DNA of 47,364 nt from Acidovorax sp. (GTDB taxonomy: Bacteria > Pseudomonadota > Gammaproteobacteria > Burkholderiales > Burkholderiaceae_C): contig JADMJR010000200.1 in assembly GCA_018780365.1 (NCBI GenBank), positions 1-47,364 of the forward strand, written 5' to 3'. Under the pieces are notes generated by a model, which was not told where the DNA came from, did not search any database, and was given only the letters and a program-made list of their open reading frames with translations. Shown here piece after piece: positions 31,098 to 38,958 of this stretch. The position numbers and the translations under genes were made by a program. How positions within the stretch are numbered: the first letter of the stretch is position 1; every line of letters starts with the position of its first letter.

Positions 31098-32264
31098 ATG
31101 AAAATCGTTGAAATCAGAGAAAAAACCATCCCCATCAGTTCGCCCATCCGCAACGCCTACATCGACTTCAGCAAGATGACGCTGAGCCTGGTGGCCGTGG
31201 TCACCGACGTGGTCCGTGATGGCAAGCCCGTGGTGGGCTATGGCTTCAACTCCAACGGCCGCTATGGCCAGGGCAAGCTGATGCGCGAGCGCTTCATCCC
31301 ACGTGTGCTCGAAGCCAGCCCCGATTCCCTGATCGACGACAGCGGCAAGAATCTTGACCCGCACAAGATCTGGAACGCCATGTTCACCAACGAAAAACCC
31401 GGTGGCCACGGCGAGCGCTCGGTGGCCATCGGCACCATCGACATGGCCGTGTGGGACGCCGTGGCCAAGATCGAAGGCAAGCCGCTGTTCCAGCTGCTGG
31501 CAGACCGGTATGGCAACGGCACGCCCAACCGCAAGATCTTCGTCTATGCCGCAGGCGGCTACTACTACCCCGGCCAGGACCACGGCAAGCTCAAGGACGA
31601 GATGAAGAGCTATATCGACCGTGGCTACACCGTGGTCAAGAAGAAGATCGGCGGCGCCTCGCTCGACGAAGACCTGCGCCGCATCGACTCCATCCTCAGC
31701 GTGCTGCAGGACGGCCAGAAGCTGTGCGTGGACGCCAACGGCCGATTCGGCCTGGACACCGCCATCCAGTACGCCAAGGCGCTGTCGCAGTACGACCTGT
31801 TCTGGTACGAAGAGCCGGGCGACCCACTGGATTTTGAACTGCAGGCCGCCTTGCGCAACTACTACAAGAACCCCATGGCCACGGGCGAGGACCTGTTCTC
31901 GATGCAGGACGCGCGCAACCTGATCCGCTATGGCGGCATGCGCCCCGACCGCGACTGGCTGCAGTTCGACTGCGCGCTGAGCTACGGCCTGGTGGAGTAC
32001 CTGCGCACGCTCGACATGCTCAAGGAACACGGCTGGTCGGCCAGCCGCTGCATCCCGCACGGCGGCCACCAGATGTCGCTGAACATCGCCGCCGGCCTGG
32101 GCCTGGGCGGCAATGAGTCCTACCCCGACCTGTTCCAGCCTTTCGGCGGTTTCCCCGACGGCGTGCAGGTGGTGGACGGCCACGTCACGCTGCCTGACCT
32201 GCCCGGCATTGGCTTCGAAGGCAAGGCCGACCTGTACGCACAGATGCAGGCGCTGTCCGCCTGA
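31098..32264 (+). CDS. tarD: D(-)-tartrate dehydratase (enolase superfamily)
   Basis: A 388-residue enolase-superfamily enzyme very close, from memory, to the characterised Bradyrhizobium D-tartrate dehydratase (shared ISSPIRNAYIDF, GYGFNSNGRYGQG, NEKPGGHGERSVA, CIPHGGHQMSLNIAAGLGLGG). It dehydrates D-tartrate to oxaloacetate. The catalytic lysine is in VVKKKIGG (about K183), the metal ligands in CVDANGRF, WYEEPGDP and ATGEDLFS, and the acid-base His in CIPHGGHQ. ATG 31098 is preceded by GGAG. The LysR gene upstream and TctC-type binding protein downstream (38-base gap) form a tartrate uptake and use module. Confidence 0.9.
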   Translation: MKIVEIREKTIPISSPIRNAYIDFSKMTLSLVAVVTDVVRDGKPVVGYGFNSNGRYGQGKLMRERFIPRVLEASPDSLIDDSGKNLDPHKIWNAMFTNEKPGGHGERSVAIGTIDMAVWDAVAKIEGKPLFQLLADRYGNGTPNRKIFVYAAGGYYYPGQDHGKLKDEMKSYIDRGYTVVKKKIGGASLDEDLRRIDSILSVLQDGQKLCVDANGRFGLDTAIQYAKALSQYDLFWYEEPGDPLDFELQAALRNYYKNPMATGEDLFSMQDARNLIRYGGMRPDRDWLQFDCALSYGLVEYLRTLDMLKEHGWSASRCIPHGGHQMSLNIAAGLGLGGNESYPDLFQPFGGFPDGVQVVDGHVTLPDLPGIGFEGKADLYAQMQALSA

Positions 32265-32302
32265 CCATCGCCCTCAAAACACACACAGAAGGAGACAAAG
32301 TC

Positions 32303-33292
32303 ATGGGCATTTTGAAGCAAGGGGCTGCAGCCGCAGCCATCGGACTCGTCGCTGCCAGCAGCACCCCCAGCGCCTGGGCGGAATTTCCAGAAAAGCCCGT
32401 TACGCTGGTCGTTCCGTTCTCAGCAGGCGGCCCCAGCGACAAGATCGCCCGGGACCTCGCCGAGGCCTTGCGCAAGCCCCTGGCGCAGACCGTGATCGTG
32501 GACAACACCGCCGGAGCGGGTGGCACCATTGGCGCCGCCCGCGTCGCGCGCGCCGCCCCGGATGGCTACACCCTGCTGGTGCACCACATTGGCATATCGA
32601 CCGCACCCGCGCTCTACAAGAAGTTGCCCTACAAAACGCTGGAGGATTTCGAGTACCTCGGGCTCATCAACGAAGCGCCTTCGACCCTGATCGGCAAGCC
32701 CGGGCTGGCCGCCCACCACTTTGCCGATCTGCGCCAGTGGATCAGCGCCAACGAGGGCAAGGTCAACATCGCCAACGCGGGCGTGGGCTCGGCCTCCCAC
32801 CTGTGCGGGCTGGTCCTGCAGGCCAGCTTGCAGTCGAAGATGACCTTTGTGCCCTACAAAGGCACGGCGCCCGCCATGACCGACCTGATGGGTGGACAGG
32901 TGGACCTGATGTGCGAACAGGCCACCAATGCCATGCCCCAGATCGAGGCCAGGAAGGTCAAGCTCTATGGCGTGACCAGCAAGCAGCGGATGACGCTACC
33001 GGCACTCGCGCAGGCGCCCACCCTGGCAGAGGTCGGGTTGGCGGGCTTCGAGATGACGGTGTGGCATGGTGTGTACGCGCCCAAAGGCACACCGGCACCA
33101 GTGCTGGCCAAGCTCAATGCCGCCATTCGTGTCGCCCTCAAAGACCCCGAACTCATCCAGCGCGAAGAGGCCCTGGGGGTGCGTGTGGTGACCGATGCGC
33201 GCCTGGAGCCCGCAGAGCACGAGAAGTATGTGGAGAGCGAAATGCGCCGCTGGGCCAAGATCATCAAGGACTCCGGCGAAACCGCCGATTGA
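32303..33292 (+). CDS. Tripartite tricarboxylate transporter-type (Bug/TctC) solute-binding protein
   Basis: A 329-residue periplasmic binding protein. A signal peptide (ending about SAWA) precedes FPEKPVTLVVPFSAGGPSDKIARDLAE, the Bug family opening with the ligand-binding loop; GAARVARAAPDGYTLL and YKGTAPAMTDLMGGQVDLM follow. Such proteins bind carboxylates with high affinity. Its place after tarD suggests tartrate. No TctA/TctB membrane partner is in the window, as is usual for the many orphan Bug proteins of betaproteobacteria. Confidence 0.92.
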   Translation: MGILKQGAAAAAIGLVAASSTPSAWAEFPEKPVTLVVPFSAGGPSDKIARDLAEALRKPLAQTVIVDNTAGAGGTIGAARVARAAPDGYTLLVHHIGISTAPALYKKLPYKTLEDFEYLGLINEAPSTLIGKPGLAAHHFADLRQWISANEGKVNIANAGVGSASHLCGLVLQASLQSKMTFVPYKGTAPAMTDLMGGQVDLMCEQATNAMPQIEARKVKLYGVTSKQRMTLPALAQAPTLAEVGLAGFEMTVWHGVYAPKGTPAPVLAKLNAAIRVALKDPELIQREEALGVRVVTDARLEPAEHEKYVESEMRRWAKIIKDSGETAD

Positions 33293-33308
33293 AGCCGGCC
33301 AAAAGAAC

Positions 33309-33340
33309 GGCAAGGGCACGCCCCAAGGCGCGCCCTTGCC
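33309..33340. terminator. Intrinsic terminator between convergent genes
   Basis: A 14-bp stem (33309-33322 with 33327-33340, one mismatch) around the loop CCAA. Read leftward it is followed by GTTCTTTT, so it terminates the tannase-family gene; rightward it lacks a T-run but may still act after the TctC gene. Confidence 0.75.
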
Positions 33341-33359
33341 ATCGGCCATCCACGGTGGC

Positions 33360-35006
33360 TCAAGTCACCGAGCAGGTAAAACTCTCGGCCTTGCTCGCGT
33401 CACCCGTGCCGTTGTAGCGCGGGAACTTCGGAAACTCGCACACCGGGCGCTGGGCCGTGGGCGTGCGGGTGCCGGGCGCAAACTGGGTGGCCACCAGCTT
33501 GTCGGGCGCATTGCCTTTTTCCACCCAGGCGTCCAGCGCGGCCAGCAGGTCCATCGACAGCGGGTCGGTGCCGGGGCCATCCAGGTTGTGGCCCACCGAG
33601 GGCGAGGTGAGCATGCGCGCAAAGCCCTGTACCTTGCTGGCGCCCAGGCGCTGCTTCACCGAATCCAGGTATTCGGCCGTGCGGTACAGCGACACGCAGG
33701 TGTCCGACAGGCCGTACCAGACCAGCAGCTTGCCGCCCTTGTCGGCAAAGGCCGAGATATCAGGGTCGGTGCCGTCGATCATCTGCGCCAGGCGCAGGTA
33801 CTGTGCGGCGTATTGCGTGGGATCGTGGCGCAGGATGTCGGCCGTGGGGTTGCCCTCGACCACGCGCGCGGCCTCGGTCACGGCCATGTGGTTGAAGGAT
33901 TCACGCGCCTCGAAGCTCGGGCCGAACATGTAGGACTCCCAGTCGGACGTGGCCGCACCGCCCCGGCCAAAACGCGGGTAGCCCACGGCGCCACGCGAGA
34001 GGGTCACGGGCGTCTGGTGGTCGCTGTAGATGCGGCGGATGGTCTCGATCTGCCCGGCCGTCAGGCAGCTGTCGCTGTCGGCGCCCTTGCACAGCAGCTC
34101 GGTGGGCACATAGCTGCAGGCCTCGACGTTGCCGATGATGCCGTCCTTCAGGCCATCGAGCCCGTCGCATGCGGCCGTCTCGGCCTTGGCATACAGCGCC
34201 ACCTTGGCCGGGCTGAGCCAGTGGTCGCGGTTCTTGAAGATGTGCTGGATCACGTTGGGCCCCAGGTTGACCTGGTGCGCCTGCTGGCTGATGGCGGGTT
34301 CCATGGCCACCACGCCGTCGTAGTCCTTGGGGTATTTCTGCGCAGAGATGAGGCCCGAGCGCCCGCCGTTGGAATGGCCCATGTGGTAGCGCCGCACGGG
34401 GCGCTTGCCGTAGAACTCGGTGGCAATCGCCGCGCCCACCTCCAGCACGAAGTGGTTGGCATCGAACGCGTGGTTGCGCAGCGCCACGTCGCTTTTGGCC
34501 CACTCGAAGCCACGGCTCTGGTGGCCGGAGTCGGAGCTGATCTTCACGTAGGGGTTGGCCGATGGGCCCACGAGCTGCTGGTACCAGGGGTCGTCGGTGG
34601 GGATGAAACCATCGAGCCCGCCACCGCCGATGGTGAGGGTCTTGCCGTTCCACTGCGCCAGCGTGGGCAGCTCCACCGCCCAGTTGATGGTGGACTCGGG
34701 CGACGACACGAGCTGCCCGCGCACGATGCAGACGTCGGGCAGCGTGCCTTCGGCCTTGCGCAGCTCGGTGCGCGTGACCTTGGCGCCATGGGGCAAAGTG
34801 GCCGAGGTGTAGGCGCCGCAGGCTTCGGCCAGGGGCTTGCTGGCCAGGGGCGCGGGCGCATCGTTGCCGCCGCCGCATGCGGTGAGTGCGAGGGCGACTG
34901 CGGCGCCCAGGCCGCCCAGGGCGCGCGCGGGCCATCGGCCTGCGGGTGCCGCGAGTGCTGTGCGACGGGGGTGCGCCACGGCGGCGCGGGTGGGGTTCGG
35001 GAACAT
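33360..35006 (-). CDS. Tannase/feruloyl esterase-family lipoprotein with altered active-site cysteines
   Basis: A 548-residue exported alpha/beta hydrolase from ATG 35006 (AGGAG nine bases upstream). The lipobox LTAC puts the lipidated Cys at 44. The tannase/feruloyl esterase fold is clear: catalytic Ser212 in GHSNGGRSG, Asp in WYGLSDTCVS, His in SVGHNLDGPG. In the family a CS-D-HC motif places a disulfide-forming Cys before the Ser and after the His; here those positions are His and Asn, so both cysteines are missing together. It may hydrolyse plant phenolic esters or another aromatic ester. The LuxR gene behind it is transcribed the same way and may regulate it. Confidence 0.88.
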   Translation of the reverse strand: MFPNPTRAAVAHPRRTALAAPAGRWPARALGGLGAAVALALTACGGGNDAPAPLASKPLAEACGAYTSATLPHGAKVTRTELRKAEGTLPDVCIVRGQLVSSPESTINWAVELPTLAQWNGKTLTIGGGGLDGFIPTDDPWYQQLVGPSANPYVKISSDSGHQSRGFEWAKSDVALRNHAFDANHFVLEVGAAIATEFYGKRPVRRYHMGHSNGGRSGLISAQKYPKDYDGVVAMEPAISQQAHQVNLGPNVIQHIFKNRDHWLSPAKVALYAKAETAACDGLDGLKDGIIGNVEACSYVPTELLCKGADSDSCLTAGQIETIRRIYSDHQTPVTLSRGAVGYPRFGRGGAATSDWESYMFGPSFEARESFNHMAVTEAARVVEGNPTADILRHDPTQYAAQYLRLAQMIDGTDPDISAFADKGGKLLVWYGLSDTCVSLYRTAEYLDSVKQRLGASKVQGFARMLTSPSVGHNLDGPGTDPLSMDLLAALDAWVEKGNAPDKLVATQFAPGTRTPTAQRPVCEFPKFPRYNGTGDASKAESFTCSVT

Positions 35007-35118
35007 GCGGAAAGTCTCCTGTGGTGTGTTTTTCTCAGGAGCCCAGCTTGTGGCGGCAGCGCCACCGCAGTCTCTGGGACTCCGGTGCGGACGATAGAAA
35101 AAGAAGCTGCCGCTGCGG

Positions 35119-35136
35119 CCTCTGCAAATGCAGAGG
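35119..35136. promoter_or_regulatory. Candidate operator dyad upstream of the tannase-family gene
   Basis: CCTCTGC-AAAT-GCAGAGG is a perfect 7-bp dyad in the 209-base gap between the LuxR gene stop and the esterase start, 113 bases from the esterase ATG. Size and symmetry suit a site for the adjacent LuxR-type protein. Position is the only evidence. Confidence 0.35.
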
Positions 35137-35215
35137 GAGCGGGAAACTACCGAGCCCGCACGGCAACAGGCGCCCCCAACGCTGGCGGGCCGGAAGGCGC
35201 TCTGCGCGTCACGCC

Positions 35216-36247
35216 CTACGCGTTGCGCAGCGCCGCCACCAGCTCCAGCTTGTTGCGCACGCCCAGCGCGGCGTAGGCGGTGCGCAGGTAGGTGCGCACC
35301 GTGGCGGGTGTGAGGCCCAGCGTGGCGGCAATACCCTTGTGCGATTGCCCCTGGGCGTAGAGCATGGCCACGCTCAGCTCGCGCGGGGCCAGCACCTGCT
35401 TGTGCTGGCGCGAGGCAATGCTGAGCGCCACCAGCGGGCCGCAGGGCTCCAGCCGCAGGCGGCAGGCCTTGCCCAGCACCAGGTTGCAGGGCGCGCCCGG
35501 CAGCGCCTGCACCACGGCGGGGGGCAGACGGGTGCCGGCCCATTCCGGGCAGGCCACACGCAGGGCCTGGCTGATGCGCAGGCCTGCAAACAACAACTCG
35601 CCCGTGGGCTGGGCGAGTGCAAAGCTGTCCCAGGGGCGGCGGGGCGAATCGGTTTGCAGCCGCTGCAACCGGTGGTGCCAGTGCTGCAGCAGGTGCACCA
35701 CAAACTCGCCGAACAGCACGGTTTCGGCATCGGTGAATTCGGTGCGCGCCTGGGGGCGGTAGACCGAGACAAAAAACATCAGCCCGCTGTGTGGCAGCTC
35801 GGCCGTGAGGGCCATGCAGTGGTACAGGCCATGGCGCTCGGCGAAGGCCATCACCTGCGGGTCTTCGGGCAACGCGCCCACCACATCGCGCTCGCGGATC
35901 ACCTCGCCCAACCGGCGCATGGACTGCTGCGCAAAGTCGTCCACCGCCGCCAGGGCATTCCATTCGTCGGCAAAACCCCGGGCCAGGCCGATGCTGCCGT
36001 GCAGCCAGTTGCGCGGCGCAGCCTGCGCATTCGCGCCCTCCCCAGCGCCGCCCTCCGAACCACCCGCCGACACCTCGCCCCACCAGGCCGAATCAAAAGG
36101 CACCAGGCTGCGCAGCGTTTGCAGCGCCTGGTGCAGCAGGTCTTGTGGTGGTGCCTGCTGGGCCTGTTCGGAAAGCAGAAGCAGGCTGCGGCTGAGCGCG
36201 CGCAGCGGGTCGGCAGGCGGCACCTGCTGGGCGGTGCGCGGGCTCAT
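35216..36247 (-). CDS. LuxR-family transcriptional regulator
   Basis: A 343-residue protein from ATG 36247. The C-terminal LuxR/FixJ helix-turn-helix is clear: LAPRELSVAMLYAQGQSHKGIAATLGLTPATVRTYLRTAYAALGVRNKLEL at about residues 283-333. The N-terminal 270 residues resemble an uncharacterised sensory region (FDSAWWGE, then LVSVYRP-like strands) with no receiver or autoinducer-binding motif I recognise. The start has no Shine-Dalgarno of its own; it overlaps the stop of a 23-codon leader ORF (36244-36315), so it is probably translated by coupling. The esterase gene downstream is the likely target. Confidence 0.85.
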   Translation of the reverse strand: MSPRTAQQVPPADPLRALSRSLLLLSEQAQQAPPQDLLHQALQTLRSLVPFDSAWWGEVSAGGSEGGAGEGANAQAAPRNWLHGSIGLARGFADEWNALAAVDDFAQQSMRRLGEVIRERDVVGALPEDPQVMAFAERHGLYHCMALTAELPHSGLMFFVSVYRPQARTEFTDAETVLFGEFVVHLLQHWHHRLQRLQTDSPRRPWDSFALAQPTGELLFAGLRISQALRVACPEWAGTRLPPAVVQALPGAPCNLVLGKACRLRLEPCGPLVALSIASRQHKQVLAPRELSVAMLYAQGQSHKGIAATLGLTPATVRTYLRTAYAALGVRNKLELVAALRNA

Positions 36248-36315
36248 GGGCCAGCGCGCTCGGCGGCCACCCGGGGGTCGCTGGGGCCGCAGGGGGCGTG
36301 GGATGCAAGGGCCAT
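36244..36315 (-). CDS. 23-codon leader ORF coupled to the LuxR gene
   Basis: ATG 36315 has AGGAG with ideal five-base spacing, encodes a 23-residue peptide (MALASHAPCGPSDPRVAAER, then AGP) and stops with TGA overlapping the LuxR ATG (ATGA). The LuxR start has no ribosome binding site, so ribosomes would reach it after translating this peptide. No sequence similarity is recognised and the role is inferred from layout. Confidence 0.5.
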   Translation of the reverse strand: MALASHAPCGPSDPRVAAERAGP

Positions 36316-36483
36316 GGTGTCTCCTGGTTTTGGGGGCGATGGTAGCCGCCACCCAGCCACCGCCCGGCAACCACCCCGGAATGGGCAGCCCGGGGGCTCT
36401 GGAGACAATCACTATGCTTTCAGGAGCAAAAAACCCTTCACAGGCGCGCGGTAGAGGCCATTTTTAGGCAAATTCCAAGCCCT

Positions 36484-37581
36484 TCAGCCCGCCAAACCAT
36501 CCACCGCCTGGAACATCGACTGCCGCGCCTGGCTCACGATCTGGCCCTTCCAGGCATCGGTGTCGGTGTAGAAGGCGGCGAGCATCTGGGCCTTGATCTG
36601 TGCGTGCTGCTCGGCGGGCGCCTGGGGGTGCAGGTTCAGCCACTGCTCGGCCCGGATCGCGTCCATCACATCGAGCACGGGCACGGTGCCGTATTCCATG
36701 GCGATGCCGGTGTACTCGGCATGCGGGCACTCGTCGTAGATGGCGGTCCACATCAGCCCCGTGAGGAAGGCCGAGGTGGACGAGCCGTCATAGATCGACG
36801 TGACCGGCGTGGTGCCGCCGCCATCCCACCAGACCCGCGCACGGGCCACGGCCACATCGTCGTCGTTGCCGGCATAGATGCGCTCGCCATGGCCGCTGGG
36901 GCCCAAGCCCGTGTGCAGGTCGATCCACGCAATGTTCGAAGCACGGGCTCCGTGCTGGCGCAGCACCTGGCGCAGCGTGTGGTTGCTCCAGGTCGGCTCG
37001 GTGCCACCAAAAAACACGCCCTGCGGAAACTCGTGCTGGCCCTGCGAGATGGCGGCCTGCCAGGCGGCTTCTCCGTGGGTGTCGATGTACTGCTGCCGGG
37101 CGGCGTCGTTCTCGGCCGATGGCGGCCATTGCTCGGGCAGCAGCAGGGGCTGCACCTCGCGGTAGGCGGTGTTCACGGGCAGGGGCTTGGAAAAATCCTG
37201 GAAGTTGCGGTTCAGGTCCACGTTCTCGTGCGTGAAGCGGCGCACGTGCGAGAAGCCGTAGGGATTGAGCGCGTGGATGTAGAGCGTGGCCACGCCCGCC
37301 GCATGCGCCTTGTCGCGCCATTCCTGGTCGTGCAGCGCAAACACCTGCACGCCGCTGCCGCAGTAGCCCTCCACGCCGTGGCAGGCGCTGCTCACGATGA
37401 GCAGCTTCTTCGCGTCGGCCGGGCCATCGCGCACCACGTCCATGGCCAGGTCTTCGCCGCCCTGGCCCTTGAGCGGGTGGGCATGCGATTCGATGGGCAG
37501 GCCCGCAGCGGCGGCGGCCTCCAGGAACTGGGTGCGCGCACGGGCGTAGCTGGGCGAAAAGGCTTCAACGATACCGATCAT
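36484..37581 (-). CDS. DUF2817 family M14-like zinc carboxypeptidase
   Basis: A 365-residue protein from ATG 37581 (an in-frame GTG/ATG further up adds ten residues). The M14-type zinc ligands appear as SACHGVEGYCGSG (HxxE) and WIDLHTGLGPSGHGE (His), as in the DUF2817 family. NPYGFSHVRRFTHENVDLNRNF is the family core. It has no signal peptide, so probably cytosolic. It lies downstream of the M20 amidohydrolase on the same strand, but a terminator at 37619-37645 separates them. Both being amide hydrolases suggests peptide or acyl-amino-acid use. Substrate unknown. Confidence 0.85.
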   Translation of the reverse strand: MIGIVEAFSPSYARARTQFLEAAAAAGLPIESHAHPLKGQGGEDLAMDVVRDGPADAKKLLIVSSACHGVEGYCGSGVQVFALHDQEWRDKAHAAGVATLYIHALNPYGFSHVRRFTHENVDLNRNFQDFSKPLPVNTAYREVQPLLLPEQWPPSAENDAARQQYIDTHGEAAWQAAISQGQHEFPQGVFFGGTEPTWSNHTLRQVLRQHGARASNIAWIDLHTGLGPSGHGERIYAGNDDDVAVARARVWWDGGGTTPVTSIYDGSSTSAFLTGLMWTAIYDECPHAEYTGIAMEYGTVPVLDVMDAIRAEQWLNLHPQAPAEQHAQIKAQMLAAFYTDTDAWKGQIVSQARQSMFQAVDGLAG

Positions 37582-37618
37582 GGACAAGGCTTTCGGAGGA
37601 GGGTTCGACAAAAGAAAA

Positions 37619-37645
37619 CCCGGGCGCGCGCGGCGAGCGCCCGGG
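37619..37645 (-). terminator. Intrinsic terminator of the M20 amidohydrolase gene
   Basis: CCCGGGCGC (37637-37645 on the minus strand) pairs perfectly with GCGCCCGGG (37619-37627) around a nine-base loop; on the minus strand it is followed by TTTTCTTTTG. It lies 24 bases after the stop of the M20 gene at 37670. Confidence 0.85.
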
Positions 37646-37669
37646 GTATGCGTGGTGTGGATCGGGGCG

Positions 37670-38881
37670 TCAGGCCGCGGCGGTGGGCTGGGCCAGCCAC
37701 TCCTCGGCCAGCTTGACCCAGTAGGTGGCGCCCAGCGGGATCAGGTCGTCGTTGAAGTCGTAGCTGGGGTTGTGCAGCATGCAGGGCCCGCCGCCATGGC
37801 CCATCTCGCGGTGCGCGCCGTCACCGTTGGCGATGAAGCAATACGCACCGGGTTTGGCCTGCAGCATGTAGGCAAAGTCTTCGGCGCCCATGGTGGGCTC
37901 CTGGGCCACCACACGCTCTTCGCCCACGATGGTGGCCATGACCTTGCGCGCGAACTCGGCCTCGGCGGGCGAGTTGACGGTGGGCGGGTAGTTGCGCACA
38001 AAGGCAAACTCGCAGGTGGCGTCGTGTGCGGCGCAGGTGTGTTCGGCAATCTGGCGCATGCGCTGCTCGATCAGCTCCAGCACCTCGATGGTGAAGGTGC
38101 GCACCGTGCCCTGCAGCTCGACGCTGTCGGGCACCACATTGGTGGCCTCGCCCGCGTTGATCATGGTGACCGAGATCACGCCCGCATCCACGGGTTTCTT
38201 GTTGCGGCTGATGATGGTCTGGAAGGTCTGCACCATCTGGCAGGCAATCGGCACCGGGTCGATGCCGGTGTGTGGCAGCGCCGCATGGCCGCCCTTGCCC
38301 CGGATGGTGATCTTGAATTCGCTGGTCGAGGCCATCACCGGGCCGGGGCTCACGGCAAACGTGCCCACCGGCATGCCGGGCCAGTTGTGCATGCCGTACA
38401 CGGCCTGCATGGGGAACTGCTCGAACAGGCCGTCTTCGATCATCACGCGGGCACCACCACCGCCTTCTTCGGCGGGCTGGAAGATCAGGTACACGGTGCC
38501 ATCAAAGTTGCGGTGCTTGGCAAAGTGCTGCGCCGCCGCCAGCAGCATGGCCACGTGGCCATCATGGCCACAGGCGTGCATCTTGCCCTGGTGTTTGCTG
38601 GCGTGGGCGAAGGTGTTGAACTCCTGCATGGGCAGCGCGTCCATGTCGGCGCGCAGGCCGATGGCGCGGCCACTGGCGCCGCCGTCCCGGCCCTTGACGA
38701 TGCCCACCACGCCCGTCTTGCCCAGGCCCCGGTGGATGGGAATGCCCCATTCGGTGAGCTTTTGCGCCACCACGTCGGCGGTGCGCACCTCTTCAAAGCA
38801 CAGCTCGGGGTGGGCGTGAATGTCCCGGCGCACCGCTGCAATACTGGCCGCCTGGGTGACGATGGAGTCAATAACGTTCAT
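37670..38881 (-). CDS. M20 family amidohydrolase (hippurate hydrolase-like)
   Basis: A 403-residue metal-dependent amidohydrolase of the M20D branch that removes acyl groups from amino acids (hippurate, N-acetyl amino acids). Motifs: DIHAHPELCFEE, GLRADMDALPMQE, MHACGHDGHVAMLL (metal ligands with Cys and His), IFQPAEEGGGGA (Glu pair), GKGGHAALPHTGIDP, and TMGAEDFAYML near the C-terminus. ATG 38881 starts the family sequence. It is divergent from argE with only 77 bases between starts, so the two related hydrolases may share control. Confidence 0.92.
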   Translation of the reverse strand: MNVIDSIVTQAASIAAVRRDIHAHPELCFEEVRTADVVAQKLTEWGIPIHRGLGKTGVVGIVKGRDGGASGRAIGLRADMDALPMQEFNTFAHASKHQGKMHACGHDGHVAMLLAAAQHFAKHRNFDGTVYLIFQPAEEGGGGARVMIEDGLFEQFPMQAVYGMHNWPGMPVGTFAVSPGPVMASTSEFKITIRGKGGHAALPHTGIDPVPIACQMVQTFQTIISRNKKPVDAGVISVTMINAGEATNVVPDSVELQGTVRTFTIEVLELIEQRMRQIAEHTCAAHDATCEFAFVRNYPPTVNSPAEAEFARKVMATIVGEERVVAQEPTMGAEDFAYMLQAKPGAYCFIANGDGAHREMGHGGGPCMLHNPSYDFNDDLIPLGATYWVKLAEEWLAQPTAAA

Positions 38882-38958
38882 GATATGTGTCCTTACGATC
38901 TCACAGTCTAGCCCGCTGGCCGTCCCTTGCGCCACCCCGGGTTTATTTGCACTGCAAC

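Noticed and set aside
35007-36083. N-terminal extension of the esterase frame up to 36083 (907 codons in total)
   Set aside because: The extension overlaps the LuxR gene out of frame; a ribosome binding site, start codon and lipoprotein signal sit at 35006.
34886-36454. 522-codon plus-strand open frame opposite the esterase 5' end and the LuxR gene
   Set aside because: No motifs and biased composition; both minus-strand genes have diagnostic domains.
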